From Paenibacillaceae bacterium (GTDB taxonomy: Bacteria > Bacillota > Bacilli > Paenibacillales > NBRC-103111), in assembly GCA_020697475.1 (NCBI GenBank), contig JAJFMO010000097.1, positions 1 through 11,205 of the forward strand: DNA of 11,205 nucleotides, read 5' to 3'. Numbering within the stretch: position 1 is the stretch's first letter; each line of letters starts with the position of its first letter. The notes below the pieces were generated by a model. That model was given only the letters and a program-made list of their open reading frames with translations, ran no database searches and was not told the origin of the DNA. The position numbers and the translations under genes were made by a program. This document shows, in pieces, positions 1 through 6,738 of this stretch.

Positions 1-1566
1 GACCTCGTGTTCACGGTGACGAGAATATCCGACGGCGATAGCGCGAGCACGGGTACGATCAGGGTAACGGTGCCAGCACATGTGCCAACGGCCGAGGAGG
101 TCGCGGCAGGGATTACGAGCGTGACGGCGCCGATGGTGAATGCTACGAGCTTGACGATGCCGACGGTACAGAGCGGGTATAGCATCGCCATCGCCAGCTC
201 CAGCAACAGCGTGGTCATCAACACGTACGGTGTAATCGCTCCTCCGTCGGAGGCAACCAACGTTAAGCTCGTGTTCACGGTGACGAGACTATCCGACGGC
301 GATAGCGCGGATACGATCAGCATCATGGTGTCGGTGCCGGCAAATGGAGGGCCAGCGGGATACACATTCTGTGCGTACGAGGGTAGAACATGCAATTTAT
401 CCGGGGTCGCGAGTGTAGCGTACGGAGCAGACAATCGGTTCTACTATAAGATATTCTTATCGACAACTGCTTGTGGCAACGGCATATTCGGCGACCCGGC
501 AGGAGGCTATGTCAAGTCCTGCTATTACCAAACGATAGCTGATCCGACGGCTGAGGAGGTCGCATCAGCTATCACGAGCGTAACGGCGCCGGCGACAGAT
601 GCGACAAACTTGACGATGCCGACGTTACCGGCCGGGTTCAGCATCGCTATCGCCAACTCCAGCAACACGGCGGTAGTCGGCACGAATGGGGTGATCGCCC
701 CTCCGTTGGTTGAGACCAATGTTAACCTTGTGTTCACGGTGACGAGAATATCCAACGACATGAGCGCGAATACGGGGACGATCATGGTAAAGGTACCTGC
801 GCATGTCCCTACGGTCGAGGAGGTCGCGGCGGGGATTACGAGCGTGATCGCGCCGGCGGTGAACGCGACGAGCTTGACGATGCCGACGGTCCCGGATGGG
901 TATACCATCGCGATCTTCAGCTCCAGCAACACAGTGGTCGTCAGCACGTACGGTGTGATCTCTCCGCCGTCAGGGACAGTCAGCGTTGATCTTGTGTTCA
1001 CGGTGACGAGGAAATCCGACAGCAAGAAAGCGAATACAGGTACGCTTACGGTATCGGTGCCTGCGTATGTTGCCACTACATCGAGAACGGGTGTGAATGT
1101 CGCCCTGGCTGGTACGGCAAGCGCCTCATCGACAACCGGCAATTTTTCTATATCAAGTATTAACAATGGAGATATTCTGGGATCGAGATGGGGGAATGAG
1201 GGTGGCGGATGGAACGATGATACCTTAGGTGTTTTTCCGGATTGGGTGCAAATTGAATTCAACGAAAGCAAGACGATTAACGAAATTGATGTATTCACCA
1301 TCCAGGATAGCTTCGGCAATCCAAATGAGCCGACAGCCTCAATGACTTTCAGCCAATACGGAATTGTCGATTTTACCGTTCAGTATTGGGACGGATCGGC
1401 TTGGGTTACTGTGATTAACGGTGATGTAACCGGGAATAACTATGTTTGGAGGCAATTCTCCTTCTCGCCTGTTGTAACAAGTAAATTTAAGGTCACTATC
1501 AACAAAGCGATAGACGGCTTTAGCAGAATCATTGAAGTTGAAGCTTGGAGCCCGACAACGTCGTAG
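1..1566 (+). CDS. Secreted multidomain surface protein, 3' part: atrophied Ig-like repeats plus F5/8C (discoidin) domain
   Basis: The reading frame is open from the first base, so the start and any catalytic or signal region lie upstream of the window. The visible 521 codons hold 88-residue repeats that each begin LVFTVTR, continue through a VPA...PTAEEVAAGITSV linker and end in SNTVV..YGVI.PP. This pattern matches the atrophied bacterial Ig (aBig) type common in secreted Paenibacillus polysaccharide-active proteins. The second repeat carries an inserted four-cysteine module. From about 1090 to the end the protein changes to a discoidin-like domain (NVALAGTASASS, DWVQIEFNESKTINEIDVF, VQYWDGSAWV, KFKVTINKA, RIIEVEAW), normally a sugar- or surface-binding beta-sandwich. 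The discoidin part is visibly more AT-rich than the repeats. No sortase motif or membrane anchor is seen at the C-terminus, so release or attachment through binding domains is likely. The family assignment is from motif memory. The enzymatic activity, if any, cannot be seen here. Confidence 0.85.
   Translation, partial: DLVFTVTRISDGDSASTGTIRVTVPAHVPTAEEVAAGITSVTAPMVNATSLTMPTVQSGYSIAIASSSNSVVINTYGVIAPPSEATNVKLVFTVTRLSDGDSADTISIMVSVPANGGPAGYTFCAYEGRTCNLSGVASVAYGADNRFYYKIFLSTTACGNGIFGDPAGGYVKSCYYQTIADPTAEEVASAITSVTAPATDATNLTMPTLPAGFSIAIANSSNTAVVGTNGVIAPPLVETNVNLVFTVTRISNDMSANTGTIMVKVPAHVPTVEEVAAGITSVIAPAVNATSLTMPTVPDGYTIAIFSSSNTVVVSTYGVISPPSGTVSVDLVFTVTRKSDSKKANTGTLTVSVPAYVATTSRTGVNVALAGTASASSTTGNFSISSINNGDILGSRWGNEGGGWNDDTLGVFPDWVQIEFNESKTINEIDVFTIQDSFGNPNEPTASMTFSQYGIVDFTVQYWDGSAWVTVINGDVTGNNYVWRQFSFSPVVTSKFKVTINKAIDGFSRIIEVEAWSPTTS
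4..1071 (+). repeat. In-frame 264-bp tandem repeats encoding Ig-like units
   Basis: LVFTVTR starts recur at 4, 268, 727 and 991. The spacings are 264, 459 and 264 bp. The 459-bp interval is one 264-bp unit plus a net 195-bp insertion. Thus there are three full units (4-267, 268-726, 727-990) and a partial fourth that ends near 1071, just before the discoidin domain. Units keep long nearly identical DNA blocks, for example GTGTTCACGGTGACGAGA in all four. This points to recent duplication or homogenisation rather than only protein-level conservation. More units probably lie upstream of the window. Confidence 0.85.
343..543 (+). other. Cysteine-rich module inserted in the second Ig-like repeat
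   Basis: Between VPA (ends 342) and PTAEE (starts 544) about 67 codons replace the two residues (HV) found at this point in the other units. The insert holds four cysteines (codons at 370, 391, 472 and 520) in the pattern FCAYEGRTC...VAYGADNRFYYK...ACG..IFGDPAGG.VKSCYY. I recognise this as a small disulfide-stabilised module often attached to secreted carbohydrate-active enzymes (consensus like C..EG.TC.F.G...V.YG...C...FGDP..G..K.C). Two disulfides are likely. The rest of the visible protein has no cysteine. Its ligand is unknown to me. Confidence 0.7.
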
Positions 1567-1609
1567 CCAACATTAGCGCCAATTCGCAAGCGATCGCCGC
1601 TCAATTAAG

Positions 1610-1643
1610 AACCCCCTATCCGACAACCGGATTCAGGGGGTTT
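1610..1643 (+). terminator. Hairpin terminator after the surface-protein gene
   Basis: The arms AACCCCCT and AGGGGGTT enclose a second stem, ATCCG with CGGAT, around the loop ACAAC. A two-base bulge (TC) lies on the right side. The hairpin is followed by TTTACTATTT, a mediocre T-tract. It begins 44 bp after the stop codon and ends about 120 bp before the next gene, so it most likely separates the surface-protein transcript from the PKS operon. Confidence 0.75.
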
Positions 1644-1651
1644 ACTATTTC

Positions 1652-1686
1652 CCGCATGCGGATTCGACGTTTCCAACATATTGGAA
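1652..1686. promoter_or_regulatory. Palindromes upstream of the PKS operon (possible operator region)
   Basis: The 197-bp gap 1567-1763 holds the hairpin terminator and then two perfect short palindromes: CCGCATGCGG at 1652-1661, and TTCCAA-CATA-TTGGAA at 1671-1686. They lie 78-112 bp before the operon's first start codon, where a repressor or activator site would be expected. No convincing sigma-A promoter pair is visible; the weak options (TTGGAA at 1681 with TATCGA at 1702, spacer 15) are poor. A ribosome site AAGGGGGA at 1746-1753 serves the start at 1764. The operator role is inference. Confidence 0.3.
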
Positions 1687-1763
1687 GAAAAATACGAATA
1701 GTATCGATAGAGTAAGGGCATGTCTGATCGACCCATGAAAGGCGTAAGGGGGAAATTATACAA

Positions 1764-2797
1764 ATGAATGATGCAAATCCAGTTGCTGCTATTCTGGGAA
1801 TCGGCACTGCGGTGCCGGATTATCGCCTTGATCAAGCGGATACGGCGCAAAGGTTAACTCACGCTCTGAGGGATCATCCTGATTCTGCGCGCTGGGCCAA
1901 ACGAATATTCAAGCAATGCGGGGTGGAAACCCGTTACACTTGCGAACCGAACTTGCTGGAGTCCGCCGAAAATTGCCGCTATTTTTCCCAGGAATCCAAT
2001 CAGCCTGTTCCTACGACCGCCGATCGTATGGCGACCTATAAGCGGGAGGCCGTACCCTTGGGGCTGAAAGCGGCAAGAAGAGCTCTGCGGGATGGACAAG
2101 TGGACCTATCGGAGATCACGCATCTGATCACGGTCAGTTGTACAGGGCAGTTTCTTCCGGGAATGGATGCCGTCTTGACTCAACAGCTAGGGCTGCAAGC
2201 TGCGGTCAATCGGATTCCGCTGAATTTCCTCGGCTGCGCCGCCGGACTGAAAGCTGTCTGCCTCTCCCGTCAAATCGTGGCGGTTCCGCCGGGACCGGCC
2301 ATCAGTCTCGCTGTCGATCCATTTTCCAATTGGGAAATGTTCATTCCGTCCTCCTGCCGGACTCTGCCGAAGAAATGGTGTGGGAGGTAGGGAATTATGG
2401 CTTTGATCTGTATTTGTCCACGAATATCCCCAAACTGATCGGCCAATTTATTCCGGAACAAATGGAGCGCCTGATCGACGGGGGACCCAAGCCCCAACTA
2501 TGGGCGATTCATCCCGGGGGCAAAGGAATTATCGACACGCTGGAAGACATGTACGAGCTAACGGAGGATCAGACGCGGCCCAGCCGCACCGTCCTGCGCA
2601 ACTTTGGAAATATGTCCTCGGCCACCCTGTTGTTCGTCCTTCACGAGATGAGGCGAGAGCTCGAAAGCCGCAGCCACGGGCCGACAACCGGTGTTGCCCT
2701 GGCGTTCGGGCCGGGTCTTACGTTTGAAATGATCCGGATCGGTTACCTTCCCTCGGCCATGGGGCAAGTCCAACCCGCTGATGAAGTCCATGTTTAA
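1764..2797 (+). pseudogene. Type III polyketide synthase (chalcone synthase-like), disrupted by frameshift and internal deletion
   Basis: Type III PKSs condense acyl-CoA starters with malonyl-CoA to give alkylpyrones, resorcinols or similar compounds. The first frame (1764 to about 2282) encodes a normal N-terminal half, ending NFLGCAAGLKAVCLSRQIV with the catalytic Cys at codon 2235. It then reads into unrelated sequence and stops at 2388-2390. The C-terminal half continues in another frame from about 2325 to 2797. It carries the catalytic His (WAIHPGG, codon 2510) and Asn (NFGNMSSA, codon 2609). Between the halves a remnant S-I-H-F can be read in the third frame at 2314-2325. The usual GASFFGDGASACVVG segment is absent. 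The spliced halves would give about 335-345 residues against roughly 360-390 for the family, so about 30-45 residues are lost, with at least two lesions. AAGGGGGA ten bases before 1764 supports the start. An assembly error is possible but a simple one-base error would not explain the missing segment. Confidence 0.85.
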
Positions 2798-3533
2798 GGT
2801 GTTCAAGAAGACGTTCAAGCAGCGAGCCACAGAGCCCGAGTTGATGGATGACTTCTCGACAGGGGGACCCGAGCTTCGGGAAGCGTTGCGGCATCTTCGC
2901 AGGCTGAACCGGATTTTCGGCGCGGCTGCGCCTACCCTTTATGGAGTGCGGCAGTTATGGAAGGAAGCGGACAAGCCGCAGCGCCTCTCCGTTCTGGATA
3001 TCGGCTCCGGGTCCGGCGATGTGAATCGGCGCCTGCTGCGATGGGCGGACGAGCACCGGATCGAGCTCATGATTACGTTGGCGGATGTTACCGAAGAAGC
3101 TTGCGAAGAAGCCAGGCTTCTATACGACAACGAGCCGCGAATCCAGGTGATACGCGCGAGCTTGTATGAGCTCCCGGAAGGCTGCGCGGATGTAGTCACC
3201 GGGACGCAGTTTGTTCATCATTTTGCACCCAATGAGCTTCCCAAGGTTGTCCAACGCATGATGGAGTCGTCCCGAATCGGCGTCGTCATCAACGATATCC
3301 ATCGTCACTGGATTCCTTGGGCCGCCGTGTGGCTGGTCGCGCGCATGGTATCCAACAACCGGTATATCGTCAACGATGGCCCTCTGTCCGTGGCGAAAGG
3401 GTTTCGTTCGAAAGATTGGGACAATCTCGGGAAAGCGTTGGGCGGATCGGAACTGTTCTATGCCTGGAGGCCGTTGTTCCGCTATGCGGTCGTCATCAGG
3501 CCAAGCAAGCTCAGTCCAAATCATCGGAGTTGA
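2781..3533 (+). CDS. Class I SAM-dependent methyltransferase of the type III PKS cluster
   Basis: This 250-residue protein has a Rossmann methyltransferase core. Motif I VLDIGSGSGDVNRRLL is at residues 71-86, the acidic end of strand 2 is ADVT near 101-104, and motif IV-like sequence DVVTGTQFVHHF is at 137-148. The N-terminal ELMDDFSTGGPELREALRHL is typical of methyltransferases that sit next to PKS genes in bacilli. It probably methylates the polyketide (O- or C-methylation not decidable). The gene overlaps the end of the PKS by 17 bp, implying translational coupling. The start at 2781 has no clear ribosome site nearby, and a second ATG at 2790 is possible. The overlap makes expression sensitive to the premature stop in the PKS, although the PKS 3' half is open again up to this start. 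Family call firm, substrate inferred. Confidence 0.88.
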   Translation: MKSMFKVFKKTFKQRATEPELMDDFSTGGPELREALRHLRRLNRIFGAAAPTLYGVRQLWKEADKPQRLSVLDIGSGSGDVNRRLLRWADEHRIELMITLADVTEEACEEARLLYDNEPRIQVIRASLYELPEGCADVVTGTQFVHHFAPNELPKVVQRMMESSRIGVVINDIHRHWIPWAAVWLVARMVSNNRYIVNDGPLSVAKGFRSKDWDNLGKALGGSELFYAWRPLFRYAVVIRPSKLSPNHRS

Positions 3534-3538
3534 TTGGG

Positions 3539-4684
3539 ATGAATCGCATTCTGGATGCGGTCGTTCTTGGCGCGGGGATCGCCGGCAGCAGTTTGGCCAA
3601 GTCGCTGGCGGATCGCGGTTGGGAAACCGCGTTATTCGACCGCAAGACGTTCCCGCGGCATAAAGTTTGCGGCGAATTTCTTTCGCCTGAATCCCAAAGT
3701 ACGCTGAATGCGTTTGGCATGCACGAGCTTGTGGAATCGCTGCAGCCTGCGACGATTCATCGAGCTCGCCTGATCTTCAACTATGGAAAAGCGTTGGACA
3801 TTCCGTTACCCGGCGTGGCATGGGGAATCAGCCGGTATTCGCTGGATTTCGCGCTCCATGGCGCGGCGTTAAACTCGGGAGTGCATGTGCAGACCGCAAC
3901 CACAGTGACGAACGTGGTCCCTAATGAACAAGGATACGCGATTGTGACACGGCAGGGGGAGGACACAATAACGTATCAGGCGCGAGCGGTGATTGCCGCT
4001 TGGGGCGCCAATGGCCGTTCCGTGCTTTCCGGTAATCGTCCCCATGGGATCGTGAACAATACGTATGTTGGCGTAAAATCCCATTATCGGGGGATCGAAA
4101 TGGAGCCCGTTGTGGAGCTCTATTTCTTCGACGGCGGCTATGTAGGCGTTTCCCCCGTTGAAGGGGGAAACGTGAATGTGGCGGCGCTGCTGAACCGGAA
4201 AGCGTTCCGGGACCATGAACAACATGAAAAGACGATTCCAGGATGGATCGACGCCGCTTGCCGCAGGAACCCGAGGCTGGGTCGGAGGCTGGCCAACGCC
4301 GCTCCGGTCCCCGGCACTCAGGCGGCCGTTGCCCCGGTGGAGCTTACCCGCAAGCTGCTGGCCTGGGATGTCATTCCCCACATAGGGGATGCCGCAATCA
4401 TGATCCCGCCCCTCTGCGGAGACGGGATGTCCATGGCGCTTCGTTCCGCCCGATTGTGCGCCCCCCTTGCGGATCGTTATTTGCGCGGGGAGATTTCTCT
4501 CGCGAGGTGGCAGCAGGAGTATTCGCTGTCCATCAAGCGGGAATTCAAGGCCCCCCTGCAGTGGGGGCGTCTTCTGCAATGGCTGTCGGGAGTGCCCCTG
4601 GCGCCCCGGATTCTTTTAAGCGCGGCCCAAATCGCTCCGAGCCTCGCCAATAGTTGGTTTCAAGCAACGAGGTTGAAACCATGA
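3539..4684 (+). CDS. FAD-dependent oxidoreductase, geranylgeranyl reductase / flavin monooxygenase type
   Basis: The product has 381 residues. The N-terminal dinucleotide fold VVLGAGIAGSSLAKSLADRG (residues 8-27) is followed by HKVCGEFLSPES (41-52), a signature of the geranylgeranyl reductase subgroup. The second FAD motif is GDAAIMIPPLCGDGMSMAL (283-301). It would hydroxylate, oxidise or reduce the polyketide; a comparable PKS, methyltransferase and flavoprotein trio in Streptomyces (srsABC) makes methylated resorcinols and quinones. The start at 3539 is chosen because GGAG lies at 3526-3529, nine bases upstream, and the preceding methyltransferase stops at 3531-3533. The longer open frame from 3317 runs through the methyltransferase and lacks family similarity. 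The stop TGA overlaps the next start as ATGA. The protein appears soluble or membrane-associated, with no N-terminal signal. Confidence 0.9.
   Translation: MNRILDAVVLGAGIAGSSLAKSLADRGWETALFDRKTFPRHKVCGEFLSPESQSTLNAFGMHELVESLQPATIHRARLIFNYGKALDIPLPGVAWGISRYSLDFALHGAALNSGVHVQTATTVTNVVPNEQGYAIVTRQGEDTITYQARAVIAAWGANGRSVLSGNRPHGIVNNTYVGVKSHYRGIEMEPVVELYFFDGGYVGVSPVEGGNVNVAALLNRKAFRDHEQHEKTIPGWIDAACRRNPRLGRRLANAAPVPGTQAAVAPVELTRKLLAWDVIPHIGDAAIMIPPLCGDGMSMALRSARLCAPLADRYLRGEISLARWQQEYSLSIKREFKAPLQWGRLLQWLSGVPLAPRILLSAAQIAPSLANSWFQATRLKP
4669..4672 (+). promoter_or_regulatory. Ribosome binding site deciding the MMPL start
   Basis: GAGG lies eight bases before ATG 4681, inside the last codons of the oxidoreductase gene. 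It favours 4681 over the upstream in-frame ATG at 4654, which has no such site and would add nine residues with no role in the first membrane segment. Confidence 0.6.
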
Positions 4685-6738
4685 TCCTCCAGAAGCTCGC
4701 CCTCGTCTCCCTTCGATATCCCAAAGCCATCATCGTGGTTTGGACGTTGTTCTTGATCGGTTTTGGATTGTTCGCCCCCAAGCTGCCGACGGTACTTAAG
4801 GATCATGGCCTAACGCCGAACGGCGACCATGCCCAAGTTGAGCGAATCTTGTCCTCCGATTTCCACATCCCTAAGGATCCAGTCATTCTTTTGTTCGAGA
4901 AAAATGATTCCGTCTCCCCCGATCGATTCCGGCAATTCATCCGGCAAACTTTGTCTTCTCTGCAGGGAGTCGGCGGCCTGAGTGCCATCGTTTCCCCGTT
5001 GGACAGGGAAGGCATGATCAACGGGAATTTCGCCTATGCGCTGCTTGCTTTTCAACAAAACGCCCATGAAATGAAGCCGGTGCTGGAAGAAATCCAACGA
5101 CTCCTGCCGAACAATCGGGAGATCGCGGTGAACTTGACGGGTAAATCCGTCGTTCAAGCCGATGTCAATCGGGCAAGCCGCAACGATCTGGGAAAAGCCG
5201 AACGAATAGGCATACCCGCCGCCTTCCTCATTCTATGGCTGGCTTTCGGGGGGATCGTGGCTGCACTGATTCCGATTGTCGTTGGGGTGATCGGGGTGAC
5301 CGGCACGATGGGCATGATGTATTGGCTGGGGACCCGAATCGAGTTGTCCAACTTTGTGCTGAATGTGATTCCTATGGTCGGACTTGCTTTAAGTATTGAT
5401 TTTGCTTTAATGCTGGTTAGCCGGTTTCAAGAGGAGTTAAGTAGAGAGTCGGCGGTACAAGCTTTGATGACAACGATGAACACCGCAGGGAGAGCCGTCC
5501 TGTTCTCCAGCGTCTGTGTCTTTCTTGGTTTAATGGGAATTTTGTTTATTCCGCTTCCGATGTTTTCTTCGATTGCGATCGGCGCCATGACGGTATTGAC
5601 GGTTTCGGTAGGGCTGACCTTAACCTTGGTTCCGGCTCTATTATGTGTACTATGGCCTGCCCTTCGGGCGAAGAGCAAGAGGCTGTCCCGGGGGGAAGCA
5701 GGGGGGATCTGGTACTCCTTGTCTCTCTATGTGATCAGAAGACCCGTCCGCATGGGGCTGCTTGCTTCGTTCTTGTTGATTCTCTGTCTTTTACCTCTTC
5801 ACAAGATGACATTCACGGTTCCGGATGCCACTTCCTTGCCCCAACACTATCCGTCCAGAATCGCTTTCGAAGCTTATCAAACCCATTTTAGCTCCCGAAC
5901 GAGTTCACCGGTTACTATTGTCACCCAAGGGAAAATACGCGATTTCACGAAAGAGGATTGGTTGAGCGCCCTTGCGCTTGTCCGGCGATTGAACAACGAT
6001 CCGAGCGTGCAGAGGGTGGATAAGGTTTTATCGGGGTCGAGACTGCTTATCCGCGCTACTTTAGAGGGGGAGCCTTCGTCCAGCCAAGTGAGGGATTGGC
6101 TCAGGACTTGGGAGCAAGAGGGGAATTCCTCGGCTCTTCCCTTTCTGTTGGGAGGCGAAGCGAAGTACCAGCAGGAAGTTTTCGATGACATTTTTCACAA
6201 TCTTAAGTACGTGCTTCTATTTATATTCGTTTCCAATTATGTGGTGCTGTTCATGGCATTTCGTTCCCTTATCATCCCGTTAAAAACGATCCTGATGAAT
6301 CTCTTGAGCCTCGGGGCGTCTTTCGGTGTCCTGGCTTGGATCTTCGATGGGGGGCATCTGGGAATGGAACCGAACCGCATCGCGATTATGATTCCTGTCT
6401 TTATTTTCGGGCTCGTATTCGGGATCAGTATGGATTACGGGGTGTTCCTGCTCTCGCGGGTTTTCGAGGTGTATCAACGAACGCAAAATAATCGTCGCGC
6501 GGTGCTGGAAGGGTTGACCTCCATCAGCAGAATGATTAATTCTGCGGCGGCGATCATGATTGCGGTCACGGTTCCGTTTGCCTTCGGGGAAGTAGTCTGG
6601 GTGAAGCAACTGGGGGTTGGCATTGCCGCGGCGATCTTTATAGATGCCACCATTATAAGAATGGTGCTGGTCCCGTCGTTACTGAGAATGCTGGGCAGAT
6701 GGAATTGGTGGGCGCCGGGCCGGTTTAGTAAACGATAG
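4681..6738 (+). CDS. MMPL/RND-family lipid exporter
   Basis: The 685-residue protein shows the two-half RND layout. One membrane helix (about 14-32) is followed by an extracytoplasmic domain (about 33-175), then five helices (about 177-326). A second copy follows, with a helix near 357-373, an extracytoplasmic domain to about 505, and helices from 508 to 668, for about 12 in total. Each half has the MMPL signature with a membrane Asp likely used in proton coupling: GLALSIDFALMLVSRFQEE (D240) and FGISMDYGVFLLSR (D585). MMPL proteins move lipids or lipid-linked polyketides outward. As the last gene of the operon it probably exports the PKS product. The start overlaps the oxidoreductase stop (ATGA). 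The 3' end overlaps the histidine kinase gene on the other strand by 60 bp. The sequence looks intact and complete. Confidence 0.93.
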   Translation: MILQKLALVSLRYPKAIIVVWTLFLIGFGLFAPKLPTVLKDHGLTPNGDHAQVERILSSDFHIPKDPVILLFEKNDSVSPDRFRQFIRQTLSSLQGVGGLSAIVSPLDREGMINGNFAYALLAFQQNAHEMKPVLEEIQRLLPNNREIAVNLTGKSVVQADVNRASRNDLGKAERIGIPAAFLILWLAFGGIVAALIPIVVGVIGVTGTMGMMYWLGTRIELSNFVLNVIPMVGLALSIDFALMLVSRFQEELSRESAVQALMTTMNTAGRAVLFSSVCVFLGLMGILFIPLPMFSSIAIGAMTVLTVSVGLTLTLVPALLCVLWPALRAKSKRLSRGEAGGIWYSLSLYVIRRPVRMGLLASFLLILCLLPLHKMTFTVPDATSLPQHYPSRIAFEAYQTHFSSRTSSPVTIVTQGKIRDFTKEDWLSALALVRRLNNDPSVQRVDKVLSGSRLLIRATLEGEPSSSQVRDWLRTWEQEGNSSALPFLLGGEAKYQQEVFDDIFHNLKYVLLFIFVSNYVVLFMAFRSLIIPLKTILMNLLSLGASFGVLAWIFDGGHLGMEPNRIAIMIPVFIFGLVFGISMDYGVFLLSRVFEVYQRTQNNRRAVLEGLTSISRMINSAAAIMIAVTVPFAFGEVVWVKQLGVGIAAAIFIDATIIRMVLVPSLLRMLGRWNWWAPGRFSKR

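Noticed and set aside
525..1319. 264-codon open frame on the minus strand opposite the surface-protein gene
   Set aside because: It mirrors the Ig repeats and discoidin region in another frame, has low-complexity Val/Thr/Leu content and no recognisable family or ribosome site.
2138..2797. Treating the second PKS frame as an independent 219-residue gene
   Set aside because: Its first ~58 residues are out-of-frame translation of the PKS N-terminal half. Only the part from about 2325 is homologous, so it is the 3' half of a disrupted gene.
3869..4579. 236-codon minus-strand open frame within the oxidoreductase gene
   Set aside because: Shadow of a GC-rich gene; Pro/Gly/Arg-rich, with no family resemblance and no start context.
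3317..4684. Oxidoreductase starting at 3317 (455 residues)
   Set aside because: The first 74 codons are the methyltransferase gene in another frame. The start at 3539 has a ribosome site and begins just before the FAD fold.
4654..6738. MMPL start at 4654
   Set aside because: Adds nine residues without a ribosome site. The ATG at 4681 overlaps the previous stop and follows GAGG.
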